Below, piece after piece: positions 35,408-44,303 of a stretch of 64,000 bases of DNA (positions within the stretch are counted from its first letter, which is position 1; every line of letters starts with the position of its first letter). Under the pieces are notes generated by a model that had not been told where the DNA came from, did not search any database, and saw nothing but the letters and a program-made list of their open reading frames with translations. Position numbers and translations under genes: made by a program. This DNA comes from Luteolibacter luteus (lineage in GTDB: Bacteria > Verrucomicrobiota > Verrucomicrobiia > Verrucomicrobiales > Akkermansiaceae), in assembly GCF_012913485.1 (NCBI RefSeq), contig NZ_CP051774.1, positions 2,108,001 to 2,172,000 of the forward strand. Direction: 5' to 3'.

Positions 35408-36430
35408 TTACGGAAGCGGCACTTCCGAGATCGTCTTCAGCACGCGGCTGGCGATCTGGTACGGGTCGCCCTGCGAGTTCGGACGGCGGTCTTCAAGGTA
35501 GCCCTTGTAGCCGGCGTTGATAAAGCTGTGCGGGACGCGCACGGAGGAACCGCGGTCGGCGATGCCGTAGGTGAACTTGTCGATGGACTGGGTCTCGTGG
35601 AGACCGGTCAGACGCATGTGGTTGTCCGGACCATAGACGGCGATGTGCTCGTCGAGGTTCTTGCCGAAAGCAGCCATGAGCGCTTCGAAGTACTCCTTGC
35701 CGCCGGTTTCACGCATGTACTTCGTGGAGAAGTTGCAGTGCATGCCGGAGCCGTTCCAGTCGAGGTCCTTGCCGAGCGGCTTGCAGTGGTAGTTCACATC
35801 CACGCCGTAGCTTTCGCAGAGGCGGTTCAGGATGTAGCGGGCGACCCAGATCTGGTCGGCGCAGGTCTTCGAGCCCTTGCCGAAGATCTGGAATTCCCAC
35901 TGGCCCTTCGCCACTTCGGCGTTGATGCCTTCGTGGTTGATGCCGGCCTCAAGGCAGAGCTCGAGGTGCTCTTCGACGATCTGGCGGGCAACGTCACCGA
36001 CATTGCTGAAGCCCACGCCGCAGTAGTACGGACCTTGCGGACCCGGGTAGCCACCCTTCGGGAAACCGAGGGGAGCACCGTCTTCCCAGAGGAAGTATTC
36101 CTGCTCGAAGCCGAACCAGGTGTCGGCGTCGTCGAGGATGGTGGCGCGGCTGTTGGACGGGTGCGGGGTGACGCCATCGGGCATCATGACTTCGCACATC
36201 ACGAGGATGCCGTTGTTGCGGCTGCCGTCTGGGTAAAGCGCAACCGGCTTCAGCACGCAATCCGAGCTACGGCCTTCGGCCTGCTGGGTGGAGGAACCGT
36301 CGAAGCCCCAGTTCGGAAGCTGCTCGAGGGTCGGGAAGGAGTCGAAATCCTTCAGCTGAGTCTTGCTACGGAGGTTCGGGACAGGCGTGTAGCCGTCGAG
36401 CCAGATGTACTCCAATTTGAACTTGGGCAT
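35408..36430 (-). CDS. glnII: Glutamine synthetase type II (eukaryote-type)
   Basis: 340 residues, the GSII length rather than the 470 of bacterial GSI. The start at 36430 gives MPKFKLEYIWLDGY, the GSII N-terminus; codons further upstream are in low-complexity sequence. Hallmarks are NWGFDGSSTQQAEG, WFGFEQEYFLWE, AGINHEGINAEVAKGQWEFQIF and DLDWNGSGMHCNFSTKYMRE. It makes glutamine from glutamate, ammonia and ATP. GSII is frequent in Verrucomicrobia and a few other groups. The divergent intergenic region (187 bp) probably serves it and the PP2C gene. No adenylylation-site tyrosine of the GSI kind is expected. Confidence 0.94.
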   Translation of the reverse strand: MPKFKLEYIWLDGYTPVPNLRSKTQLKDFDSFPTLEQLPNWGFDGSSTQQAEGRSSDCVLKPVALYPDGSRNNGILVMCEVMMPDGVTPHPSNSRATILDDADTWFGFEQEYFLWEDGAPLGFPKGGYPGPQGPYYCGVGFSNVGDVARQIVEEHLELCLEAGINHEGINAEVAKGQWEFQIFGKGSKTCADQIWVARYILNRLCESYGVDVNYHCKPLGKDLDWNGSGMHCNFSTKYMRETGGKEYFEALMAAFGKNLDEHIAVYGPDNHMRLTGLHETQSIDKFTYGIADRGSSVRVPHSFINAGYKGYLEDRRPNSQGDPYQIASRVLKTISEVPLP

Positions 36431-36617
36431 CGTATTCTTAGGTTGTGGTTCGGATCGCGGGGATTCGTGCGGATGATCAGGGGGCGTGCAAGCCCTCAGT
36501 GCGTGCATGCGCCAGCACCGACGCCCGAGAAAGCAGTTCGCAGGCCAAGACGCAAGCAAGCCCGGTTTTTTTCTTTTTGCCGCGGCCACGGCAGACGCTC
36601 AGATTTGCGCACGAAAC

Positions 36618-37442
36618 GTGACCTCGCCCGACCCCGAAAACCCGTCCCATCCCCTTGAAATCAACTGGTCCGGCATGACCCATGTCGGCAGGTTCCGGAC
36701 CAACAACGAGGATGCCTTCCTCGCCCTGAATTTCGACGCCCATGAGATCCGCTACCTCGGCAAGACCGGAAGCGGGACCATGAAGGAGTCGGACTACGTT
36801 TTCGCCGTCAGCGACGGCATGGGCGGGGCCAAGTCAGGAGAGTTCGCCAGCAAGATCGCGGTGGAAAAGATCACCCGCCTGCTACCTCCCAGCTTCGGCA
36901 TGGCCGCGCAGCATCTGGAATCCGGCTTCTCCGACATCTTGCGGGAGCTCTTCGAGCGGATCCACGGGTCCATCAGTGATTTGGGCCGCTACTACCCGGA
37001 GTGCCACGGCATGGGTGCCACCCTTAGCCTCTGCTGGTTCATGCCCGGCTGGATGTGCTTCAGCCACATCGGGGACAGCCGCATCTATTACCTCCCGCAG
37101 GAGGGAGAAATGCTACAGGTCACCCACGACCACTCCCACGTCGGCTGGCTCCGCCGCTCAGGAAAAATCAATGAACGCGAAGCCCGCACCCACCCGGGAC
37201 GCAGCTCGCTGTCGCAAGCGCTCGGCGGTGGGAACCAGAAGATCGACCCCCACATCGGCCGCGTCCAATGCCGTCCGGGCGACCGCTTTCTCATTTGCTC
37301 GGACGGTCTGGTGGACGGCCTTTGGGATCGCCGCCTGAATGAACTCTCGCGAAAGCATCTCTGCGCGGAGACCCTGGTGAACGAAGCCGTGGCCGACTCC
37401 GGCCGGGACAACACCACCGCGCTGATCATCGAGGTAAAATAG
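36618..37442 (+). CDS. PP2C-type serine/threonine protein phosphatase
   Basis: About 274 residues from GTG 36618, chosen because the frame before it is arginine-rich junk and because SGMTHVGRFRTNNEDAFL, the first metal-binding motif, follows at once. Others are FAVSDGMGGAKSGE, FSHIGDSRIYYL, ICSDGLVDGLW and GRDNTTALIIEVK: the full set of aspartates for the Mn/Mg pair. It is a soluble PP2C without an attached sensor domain. No partner kinase lies in the window. A phosphopantetheinyl transferase follows 35 bp later. Confidence 0.92.
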   Translation: MTSPDPENPSHPLEINWSGMTHVGRFRTNNEDAFLALNFDAHEIRYLGKTGSGTMKESDYVFAVSDGMGGAKSGEFASKIAVEKITRLLPPSFGMAAQHLESGFSDILRELFERIHGSISDLGRYYPECHGMGATLSLCWFMPGWMCFSHIGDSRIYYLPQEGEMLQVTHDHSHVGWLRRSGKINEREARTHPGRSSLSQALGGGNQKIDPHIGRVQCRPGDRFLICSDGLVDGLWDRRLNELSRKHLCAETLVNEAVADSGRDNTTALIIEVK

Positions 37443-37477
37443 ATCGCATCCACGCGGCAGGTGGCCATCCTTGCCCT

Positions 37478-38158
37478 GTGCCAGCATCACTGCCAACTCC
37501 CGGGTGTGTGATCGTTCACGTGGTCGATCCCTCGGCCCTTGCGGACGAGGACGCGCTGCTTTCCCTAACGGCGCTCGAGCACGAGCAGGCAGCGCGCTTC
37601 CGATTTGAGAAGGATGCCCGCCACTGGCGCGCCTGCCGCAGCGCCCTGCGCCGGATCCTCGGGGAGATTCTGGAGATCGAGTCGGTCTTTGTCCCTTTGG
37701 ACTTCGCGGAGTTCGGCAAACCCTTCCTCCGCGATCCCTTCGGCGACCTGCATTTCAATCTATCCCACTGCCACGACCTCGCGCTGGTTGCGGTTTCCTG
37801 TGATGGCCCTGTCGGTGTGGACCTCGAAGCCGAGAACCGCGGCCGGAGCCTCCTTGGCTGCGAACAAGCCTTCTGCCATCCGGAGGAAATGGCGACCCTT
37901 CCGGAAGACGAGGAATTACGGAGCGGCACCCTGCTTGACCTCTGGACCGGTAAGGAAGCCCTCTTGAAAGGGCTGGGCACCGGCATGTCCCTCGCCCCGG
38001 AAACGGTCTCTTTGATCCCAAGAGGCGAGCACGGCGCCGGCACCTATCCCCGCTTGCAGGGCTTCAAGCTTCATCGCCTCGACCATCCGCGCCTGGAACA
38101 ACACGTGGCCCGCTTGGCTGCCCCCCTCTCCTCGGAACGGATCCTGATTGTCGGCTAA
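37478..38158 (+). CDS. 4'-phosphopantetheinyl transferase (Sfp/AcpT family)
   Basis: 226 residues from GTG 37478 (a second GTG at 37508 is possible). The family motifs are present: FNLSHCHDLALVAVS, GPVGVDLEAENRG with the Mg-binding Asp-x-Glu, and LLDLWTGKEALLKGLGTGM with the catalytic Glu/Lys pair. It moves phosphopantetheine from CoA to acyl- or peptidyl-carrier proteins. No carrier-protein or synthase gene is adjacent, so its partner is elsewhere; it may be the only or the secondary-metabolism PPTase of the genome. Likely cotranscribed with the PP2C gene. Confidence 0.9.
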   Translation: MPASLPTPGCVIVHVVDPSALADEDALLSLTALEHEQAARFRFEKDARHWRACRSALRRILGEILEIESVFVPLDFAEFGKPFLRDPFGDLHFNLSHCHDLALVAVSCDGPVGVDLEAENRGRSLLGCEQAFCHPEEMATLPEDEELRSGTLLDLWTGKEALLKGLGTGMSLAPETVSLIPRGEHGAGTYPRLQGFKLHRLDHPRLEQHVARLAAPLSSERILIVG

Positions 38159-38209
38159 CATCGACATCTTCCACTCCTTCATGGCAAAAGGGCCACGCCG
38201 AGCGAATCC

Positions 38210-39628
38210 ATGCCCGATGTGATCCAATTTCACTGCCCTGCCTGCGGGATCTCCCTGCGGGTGCCTGTGGAAGCATCGGGCTTTCAAGGGCCCTGCCCCC
38301 GCTGCCGGCAGGAAATCATAGGACCTGACATCGCGACCGGTGCTGGCCCGCGAAGAGTGTCTTCGCCGCCACCTCTCTCTCCGCCCATCCGGCCACCAGT
38401 ACCGAGCAAGCGCGACGACCCCTTCAATCCCTTCATCGGATCGCAATGGCAGCCCGCACCAGATCCCGGGACAGAGTCTCCGCAGCCGGACTCCCAATCT
38501 GAAACTGAAGCCGAGCCTTCACTGCCGGTAGATCCCCAAGAACCCGGAATAGTCGCCCCTCGACCACCGACTCAAACGGAGGCCCGGCTCGAAGCACCAC
38601 GACTGGTAACTCACCCCCCGGAACAGGAGCCCGAGATTCCAGCACAGCCCCCCGAAGCCCCTTCGGAACCTCGCCCGTTACCATTTTCCCAGCCCTTCCT
38701 CGAAACCGCCGCTCCCCCCATCCGCACAGCGGGACCACCCCCACAACGGGATGGCCGGAAATGGACAAGCTGCGCGCTCGTCCTTTCTTCGCTTATCGCC
38801 GGCATCCTGGGCTTAGCCACGGGCTTCGCCATCGGATTCTACAAAGCGCCTTCCCAGCAAGCGGCACCGGAAATGCCCGAGCAGCCGGTTAGCCCCCATG
38901 TCCCCGAAACCGCTCTCAGCCCCCCAACGCCCGAACGGCCTCTCGAACCAGTTCCTGAAATCACACATGAAGATCAGCCAAGCGGAGAGCTCAAGGTGAT
39001 CTCGGCACCGGAGGCAGCCCTCAAGGCCTTCCTCTCGGCTCCGGACTGGCGATCACGGCTCAAGCACTCGCTACATGGCGCGAACATCGGTCCCAAGATG
39101 GAGACCTATTATGCCGAGTTCGCCGATGGACCGATCAGGCCGATCGCGATCACGGCACAGCTCACACGCAACGACGGGGAATCCGGCGTCAAACTCGCGA
39201 CCTTCGGAGTCACCACGGAATCGCATTCCAAGCCGATCGATGTAACACTGCTCGAAACTAGGGAAGGCTGGAAAGTGGATTGGGAAACCTTCGTCGAATT
39301 CCAGAATGACCACCTCGCCAAATTCGCAGGCGGGCAAGGCAGTGACACCGGAGCCTTTCACGTCGAGGTCCGCACCACCGAGATTACCAAGTTTCCCGGC
39401 GGAGAAAACATGGCCGCCTATCGGCTCGATCTGCCTTGGTATGAACAGAGCTATTTCGGCTTCGTCGAGACCGGATCCACCACCCATCGGGGCTTGGCCG
39501 CCGCTGTCCGGCCCGGAAACCCGATTGCTCCGGTACTCCAATTGACCCGGCGAAGGACCGCCGACGGAAAACCTTATCTGGAGATCATGGGGATTGCGGC
39601 TTCGAACTGGCATCCCGAGCCCGAGTGA
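38210..39628 (+). CDS. Zinc-ribbon, proline-rich single-pass membrane protein of unknown function
   Basis: 472 residues in four parts: a zinc-ribbon-like N-terminus (CPAC at 9-12 and CPRC near 29-32), a long proline/glutamate-rich linker (about 45-185), one membrane helix (about 190-215, ALVLSSLIAGILGLATGFAIGFY), and a C-terminal globular domain (about 265-472) of unknown family. That domain includes APEAALKAFLSAPDWRSRL and VTLLETREGWKVDWETFVEF. The layout suits a cytoplasmic metal-binding head with an external sensor or scaffold domain; this architecture is common in PVC bacteria but unstudied as far as I know. Its last 44 bp overlap the convergent mocA-like gene. Confidence 0.65.
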   Translation: MPDVIQFHCPACGISLRVPVEASGFQGPCPRCRQEIIGPDIATGAGPRRVSSPPPLSPPIRPPVPSKRDDPFNPFIGSQWQPAPDPGTESPQPDSQSETEAEPSLPVDPQEPGIVAPRPPTQTEARLEAPRLVTHPPEQEPEIPAQPPEAPSEPRPLPFSQPFLETAAPPIRTAGPPPQRDGRKWTSCALVLSSLIAGILGLATGFAIGFYKAPSQQAAPEMPEQPVSPHVPETALSPPTPERPLEPVPEITHEDQPSGELKVISAPEAALKAFLSAPDWRSRLKHSLHGANIGPKMETYYAEFADGPIRPIAITAQLTRNDGESGVKLATFGVTTESHSKPIDVTLLETREGWKVDWETFVEFQNDHLAKFAGGQGSDTGAFHVEVRTTEITKFPGGENMAAYRLDLPWYEQSYFGFVETGSTTHRGLAAAVRPGNPIAPVLQLTRRRTADGKPYLEIMGIAASNWHPEPE

Positions 39629-40202
39629 ATCTCTCCCAAACTTCCGGCGAATCGATATCCCAAGCCCCCTCCGGAAATGGCACTTTCCCCACCGCCTCCG
39701 GGTGCCGGGACGCAATCACCCTAGCCCCTTGATCTCCGCCAAGCCCAAGCAGCCGGTCAAAGTGCTCGGCAGCGAAAAGAGCAGGAGGTCCCGTTGCCTC
39801 CCCGTGATCACAAAGAACGATCGAGGGCACCGGCTCCCGCAGTGCGGCAAACATCGCCTCTAACAGGTCAGTTGTGACTGCAGGCTGATCCGAAAGCAGC
39901 ACCAGTACCGCCTCAATATCAGGAGCAAGGTCCAGCAGATGCCTGACTCCGGAGGCGAGCGAACTTCCCATTCCCTGCTCCCAATCCGCGTGATGGAAGG
40001 TCCACACCCGGGCAGGACATTCGCGGGCAAGGATCTCCTCCGCGTGTGCGCCGATGACGCGGAGCACCGGATCACAGCCCGCGGCGAGCGCGGTGAGGCA
40101 TGCGCGATCCAGCAGGGTCACGCCATCAATCTCCAGCAGCTGCTTCGGGGAGCCGAAGCGGCTCGCCTTTCCCGCCGCCAGCACAAGCGCTCCGATCTTC
40201 AT
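39585..40202 (-). CDS. MocA-like nucleotidyltransferase (molybdenum cofactor cytidylyl/guanylyltransferase)
   Basis: 205 residues with the MobA/MocA motif LVLAAGKASRFGSPKQLLEIDG at the N-terminus and LLSDQPAV in the middle. It attaches CMP to molybdopterin for xanthine-dehydrogenase-family enzymes. As last gene of the four-gene molybdenum hydroxylase operon it overlaps the stop of xdhC by 4 bp. The C-terminus overlaps the convergent membrane-protein gene by 44 bp. Assignment as MocA rather than MobA follows from the neighbours. Confidence 0.9.
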   Translation of the reverse strand: MKIGALVLAAGKASRFGSPKQLLEIDGVTLLDRACLTALAAGCDPVLRVIGAHAEEILARECPARVWTFHHADWEQGMGSSLASGVRHLLDLAPDIEAVLVLLSDQPAVTTDLLEAMFAALREPVPSIVLCDHGEATGPPALFAAEHFDRLLGLGGDQGARVIASRHPEAVGKVPFPEGAWDIDSPEVWERFTRARDASSKPQSP

Positions 40203-41146
40203 GCGGAAACGGAGACGGCATGGATCGAGCCCTTGCGGTCGCGCAGGAATCCTGCGGGCGCACCAGCGAGGGCAGCCTGGATCTCCGCAACAATCGCGAG
40301 CGCAATCGACGCGGGATGATGCCCGCCAAGATCGAGCCCGACCGGTGCATAAAAGCGATCGGTGACGGAAGGATCTTCGAGAAGCCCCAACGAGCCCAGC
40401 TCACCGAGCAAGGTCTCGCGACGCCTTCGCGATCCCAACAAACCGACATAGCCATAGCCCGCCGGCAGGATTTCGCGCAGGAAGGCGAGGTCCGTCGCCA
40501 GGTGATGGGTCATCATCAGTACTGCCGTGGAGTCATCGGGCACGTAGTGTTCCCTCAGTTCGTCGGCAGAGAGTGCACGGATTGCTTCCCCCGCCACCCG
40601 AGGCGTCTCGGCAATCATCCGCTGCTCTCGCACCACCCGGTGGCGCTGCCAACCAAGTGAAGCCGCGAAGGACAGCACCGGCTCGATGTCCGGCGTCCAA
40701 CCGACCACGATCAAGCGGACCGGCGGCTCCACCTTTTCGATCAGGGCTTCATCGGAGCCTCGTGATCCGACGCGCGTGCCCGCATCATCGGTCACCAAGC
40801 TGATGGGTCGCCGCTCACGGAGTGCTGACTCCACAACCAACGGAAGCGCAGCAGGAATCTCCTCGATCAGAACGTGCAATTTCCCCGGACAGCCGAAGTG
40901 CGGACGCGTATCGATCGTCATCTTCCGCGGCGCACCTTCGGCAAACACCTGGCGCGCAGCGTTGGCGATGCCTTCCTCAAGACACCCTCCACTCAGCGAG
41001 CCCGTGAAGCTGCCGTCCTCCGCAATCAACATTCGCGCGCCTGGCTGCCGGTAGCTCGAACCTTCACGAGCCACCAGCGAGGCAAGCGCAAGCCTGCCCT
41101 CCCGATGCTTGCGGGCGAAGTCGAAGAGAAATGGCCAATCGCTCAT
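40199..41146 (-). CDS. xdhC: XdhC/CoxI family molybdenum-hydroxylase maturation factor
   Basis: 315 residues. The N-terminal half has the XdhC_CoxI domain (LVAREGSSYRQPGARMLIAEDGSFTGSLSGGCLE). The C-terminal half has the Rossmann-like domain (VGLLGSRRRRETL and FYAPVGLDLGGHHPASIALAIVAEIQA). XdhC binds the molybdenum cofactor, sulfurates it with its partner and inserts it into the large subunit. It is encoded 12 bp after the large subunit and overlaps the MocA-like gene by 4 bp, so enzyme and maturation proteins are made together. Confidence 0.94.
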   Translation of the reverse strand: MSDWPFLFDFARKHREGRLALASLVAREGSSYRQPGARMLIAEDGSFTGSLSGGCLEEGIANAARQVFAEGAPRKMTIDTRPHFGCPGKLHVLIEEIPAALPLVVESALRERRPISLVTDDAGTRVGSRGSDEALIEKVEPPVRLIVVGWTPDIEPVLSFAASLGWQRHRVVREQRMIAETPRVAGEAIRALSADELREHYVPDDSTAVLMMTHHLATDLAFLREILPAGYGYVGLLGSRRRRETLLGELGSLGLLEDPSVTDRFYAPVGLDLGGHHPASIALAIVAEIQAALAGAPAGFLRDRKGSIHAVSVSA

Positions 41147-41158
41147 CGGCAGATAACG

Positions 41159-43339
41159 TCAGCTCCAGCTTAGATCCTGTTTCGCCAAGGGCAAGGTGCG
41201 GACACGCTTTCCGGTGGCGGCGAAGATCGCATTGCAGATCGCGGACGCTGTCGGCGGCAGCGCCGGTTCGCCAAGCCCGGTCGGCGGATAGTCCGACTTT
41301 GCGAAGTGAACCTCTACCTTGGGCGCATCCTTCATCGTGAGCAGCGGATAGTCATGGAAGCCCTTCTGCTGGACCGCCCCATTTTCGACGAGGATCTCCT
41401 GGAACCACGCGGCGCTGAGACCATCGATCATCGATCCCTCCACCTGGTTCTCGGCACCGCTGAGATTCATGATCGGTCCGACATCCACACCGGCGGAGAG
41501 CTTGTTCACCTTCAGCTTGCCGTCCTTGCTGACGGTCACATCGGCGACCACGGCCACGTACCCGAGATGGCTGAAGTGGAAGGCGATGCCCCTGCCATGG
41601 CCGGGCTCGAGCTTCTCGCCCCAGCCGGATTTTTCGGCGACGAGCTTCAGCACGCCCTTCATCCGCGCGGCATTGTAGGATTGGCCACGTCCACCGGTGG
41701 CAGGCACCTCGGGCTGATCCCCCAGCAGCTCGAGCCGGAAGTCGAGCGGGTCCTTCTTCGCGGCATGCGCCATCTCATCGATGAATCCCTGGATCGCCCA
41801 TGCAAGCGCACAGGAACCCGGCGCGCGCCACCAACCCAAGGGCGTGTTGCTAGGGAAAATGGTGCGCTCCAGCAGCAGGTTCGGCACGAAGCGGCTGGGG
41901 AATTCATCTCCGCCGAGGTCCGCTCCATTGCCGGTGCGCTCGTCGCTATTGAGGCCAAAGGTCACGAAGTGATCGGCCCAGTGACTGAGCTTTCCGGCAT
42001 CGTCCACGCGGCCGCGGAAATGGTGCCATCCACCGGCGCGATAATAGTCGTGTGTAAGATCCTGATCGCGGGTCCACGTCACTTTCACTGGAGAGCCTTC
42101 CAGCTTCTGCGCGATCGCGGCGCACTCGATCATGAAGTCGCCCATCAGGCGCCGGCCGAAGCCACCGCCGATGCGGGTCATGTGGATCGTGATTTTGTCC
42201 TTCGCGATATTCAGCGCCTTCGCGATGCCATCCAGTCCGCCTCCGGGATTCTGGGTTGGCGCCCAGATCTCGACCGCGCCGTTCTTGAACACGGCGGTGC
42301 AATTCTGCGGCTCGAGGTTCGCATGAGCGAGGTGTGGATAGTGGTAGCTCGCGACCACCGTCTTGCCATCATCGGGAAACTCGGGCTCGCCGGTCTTGCG
42401 GATCTCACCCGAACCCTTGCCTTTCATCACTTCGGCAGCTTTCGCCGCGTGCGCCGCGAAGCTTTCCTTGGCATCGGCATCCCAAGTCACTTGCAAGGCA
42501 TTCTTCGCCTTGAACGCGCTCCACGTATCCTTGGCGATGATCGCCACGCCCGGCAGCAAGCCATAGTGGTCGCCGCTGCCCTCGATCACGAAGGCATCCG
42601 TCACTCCGGGAAGCTTCTTCACCGCATCCAAGTCCGCCTCCTTCACCTTCCCGGCGAAAACAGGGCAGCGCACGTAGCTCGCGTATCTCAGCCCTTCATG
42701 CTTTTGATCGATGCCGAATAGCGGCTGTCCGGTGACAATCTTCGGATTGTCCACGCCGCCGATCCGCTTCCCGAGCAACTTGAACTCCTCGACCTTCTTC
42801 AGCTTCACCGATTTCGCATCGGGCACCGGAAGCTTCGAAGCGGCGGAGGCCAGCGCGCCGTAGCCCGCCTTTCTACCGGAGGACTTGTGAATCACTTCCC
42901 CGGCAGTGGCTTCGCACTCCTCGGCAGGAACACCCCATTCCTTCGCAGCTGCTTCCACCAGCATCGTGCGGGCGATGGCTCCCATTCTACGAAGGTTATC
43001 GTAGTTCGTCGGGGTGGACATGCTGCCGCCAGCCATCTGGCGGCCAAAGGCCTTCTCATCGACCGGGGCCTGCTCGACCGTCACCTTTTCCCAAGGCACT
43101 TCGAGCTCCTCCGCGATGATCATTGGCAGCGAGGTTTTGATCCCCTGCCCCACTTCCGGGTTCTTCGAGAAAATCGTGATCACTCCTTCCAGAGTGATCC
43201 GGATAAAGGCATTCGGGGAAAAGGCAGTGGCCGCGGCTTCCGCGGCGCTCGACCAGGAGCCAAGCATGAAGCCTCCGCCCACCAGCGCGCCGATCCGGAA
43301 GAATCCGCGGCGGTCCATCATGTCAGGTGTCGCGTTCAT
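41159..43339 (-). CDS. Molybdenum hydroxylase large subunit (isoquinoline 1-oxidoreductase beta / IorB type), Tat-exported
   Basis: 726 residues with a twin-arginine leader (MMDRRGFFRIGALVGGG), so the folded holoenzyme should be exported to the periplasm. The molybdopterin-binding motifs are visible: EPQNCTA, GGGFGRRLMGDF, WWRAPGSC and the catalytic glutamate in GLGEPALPP near the C-terminus. The N-terminal IorB-type block (VEQAPVDEKAFGRQMAGGSMST) distinguishes it from cytosolic xanthine dehydrogenase. It pairs with the small [2Fe-2S] subunit encoded 3 bp upstream. There is no FAD subunit, which fits enzymes that pass electrons to a cytochrome. Substrate (aldehyde or N-heterocycle) unknown. 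Confidence 0.93.
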   Translation of the reverse strand: MNATPDMMDRRGFFRIGALVGGGFMLGSWSSAAEAAATAFSPNAFIRITLEGVITIFSKNPEVGQGIKTSLPMIIAEELEVPWEKVTVEQAPVDEKAFGRQMAGGSMSTPTNYDNLRRMGAIARTMLVEAAAKEWGVPAEECEATAGEVIHKSSGRKAGYGALASAASKLPVPDAKSVKLKKVEEFKLLGKRIGGVDNPKIVTGQPLFGIDQKHEGLRYASYVRCPVFAGKVKEADLDAVKKLPGVTDAFVIEGSGDHYGLLPGVAIIAKDTWSAFKAKNALQVTWDADAKESFAAHAAKAAEVMKGKGSGEIRKTGEPEFPDDGKTVVASYHYPHLAHANLEPQNCTAVFKNGAVEIWAPTQNPGGGLDGIAKALNIAKDKITIHMTRIGGGFGRRLMGDFMIECAAIAQKLEGSPVKVTWTRDQDLTHDYYRAGGWHHFRGRVDDAGKLSHWADHFVTFGLNSDERTGNGADLGGDEFPSRFVPNLLLERTIFPSNTPLGWWRAPGSCALAWAIQGFIDEMAHAAKKDPLDFRLELLGDQPEVPATGGRGQSYNAARMKGVLKLVAEKSGWGEKLEPGHGRGIAFHFSHLGYVAVVADVTVSKDGKLKVNKLSAGVDVGPIMNLSGAENQVEGSMIDGLSAAWFQEILVENGAVQQKGFHDYPLLTMKDAPKVEVHFAKSDYPPTGLGEPALPPTASAICNAIFAATGKRVRTLPLAKQDLSWS

Positions 43340-43342
43340 GGC

Positions 43343-43804
43343 TTACTTGGCGGCGGCTGCGGTGTGGATGGCCTTGCGGATGCGCGTGTAGGTAGCGCAG
43401 CGGCAGAGATTTCCGGACATCGCGAGGTCGATATCCTCGTCGGTCGGAGTCGGCTTCTCGCGGAGCAGGGCGGTCGCGCACATGATCTGGCCGGCCTGGC
43501 AGTAGCCGCACTGGGCGACATCGAGGTCACACCATGCCTGCTGCAGCGCGGTGAGCTTTCCGTCCGTGGCCAGTCCTTCGATCGTCGTGACCTTCTTGTC
43601 ACCGACGGCTGAAATGGGCGTCACGCAAGAGCGCATCGCCTCGCCATTCAAGTGCACGGTGCAGGCACCGCACATGGCCATGCCGCAGCCGAATTTCGTT
43701 CCTACCAGATCGAGGTGGTCGCGGAGCACCCAGAGGAGCGGGGTGTCCTCCTCGACCTCGGCCTTCCGTTCCTGGCCGTTGACGTTGAGAGTGAAGGTTT
43801 TCAT
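43343..43804 (-). CDS. [2Fe-2S] small subunit of the molybdenum hydroxylase (IorA type)
   Basis: 153 residues from ATG 43804; the extended frame adds an unrelated tail. The plant-type cluster uses [16 protein letters not shown] plus a later cysteine, and the second cluster uses [11 protein letters not shown] and CRCATYTRI. This is the two-cluster subunit of the xanthine dehydrogenase family. It forms the electron path out of the molybdenum site. It is the first gene of the operon and has no signal of its own, so it is presumably carried across by the Tat leader of its partner. Confidence 0.94.
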   Translation of the reverse strand: MKTFTLNVNGQERKAEVEEDTPLLWVLRDHLDLVGTKFGCGMAMCGACTVHLNGEAMRSCVTPISAVGDKKVTTIEGLATDGKLTALQQAWCDLDVAQCGYCQAGQIMCATALLREKPTPTDEDIDLAMSGNLCRCATYTRIRKAIHTAAAAK

Positions 43805-43885
43805 GCGGTTTTCCGGTAATCTTCGCAGCGTAGCGGTTTCACCACGCGGCGCAGCCAAAAAACCGGCACGAAGTGAACCGGAGGC

Positions 43886-44224
43886 TCAGAGCGATTTCGC
43901 TGCCGGCTTCTTCCCGGTTTTCTTCGCTTTCTCGCGCATCACGAGATCGAGCAATCCCGGAAAACGCTTCTCCATTTCCTCGGTTCGCACGGAAGTCATG
44001 CAGCGCGTGCCCTCGGTGCGTGTCAGCACCAAGCCCGCCTCACGCAGCACCGCGAAATGATGCGAACGCGTCGCTTTCGAGATATCCAGCGGGATATCCC
44101 CGCAGGCCAGTTCCCCTTCTTCCATCAGTGCGCGCAGGATTTCGATCCGGCAGGGATCGGACAGCGCTTGCATCACCGTGGGCAGGGTGACGTCCTGAGG
44201 TTCGGGGTGACTGTAGGGTTTCAT
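43886..44224 (-). CDS. ArsR-family transcriptional repressor
   Basis: 112 residues from ATG 44224; an earlier in-frame ATG (44260) would put codons over the proposed operator. It has the winged-helix ArsR fold: VMQALSDPCRIEILRALMEEGELACGDIP and the recognition helix KATRSHHFAVLREAGLV. No CxC metal-binding pair is present in the helices, so it is unlikely to be a metal sensor; cysteines at about 39 and 76 might sense electrophiles or redox changes. It is divergent from the oxidoreductase cassette and flanked by a repeated dyad. Related small ArsR proteins often repress adjacent reductase genes. Confidence 0.9.
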   Translation of the reverse strand: MKPYSHPEPQDVTLPTVMQALSDPCRIEILRALMEEGELACGDIPLDISKATRSHHFAVLREAGLVLTRTEGTRCMTSVRTEEMEKRFPGLLDLVMREKAKKTGKKPAAKSL

Positions 44225-44252
44225 TGCGACACAAAATAGCATACCCTCATTG

Positions 44253-44268
44253 TTCGACAATCATCGAA
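44253..44268. promoter_or_regulatory. Inverted repeat TTCGA-N6-TCGAA, copy 1 (ArsR operator candidate)
   Basis: TTCGA (44253-44257), spacer CAATCA, TCGAA (44264-44268). It lies 28 bp upstream of the ArsR start. The same dyad with the same spacer length recurs 51 bp downstream, on the other side of the divergent promoter region. Confidence 0.7.
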
Positions 44269-44303
44269 TTATCGTTTGACGGCGCAGAAATTGGGTTTAG
44301 ATG

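Noticed and set aside
41306-42721. 471-residue plus-strand open frame opposite the molybdenum hydroxylase
   Set aside because: Antisense shadow; the hydroxylase motifs are on the minus strand.
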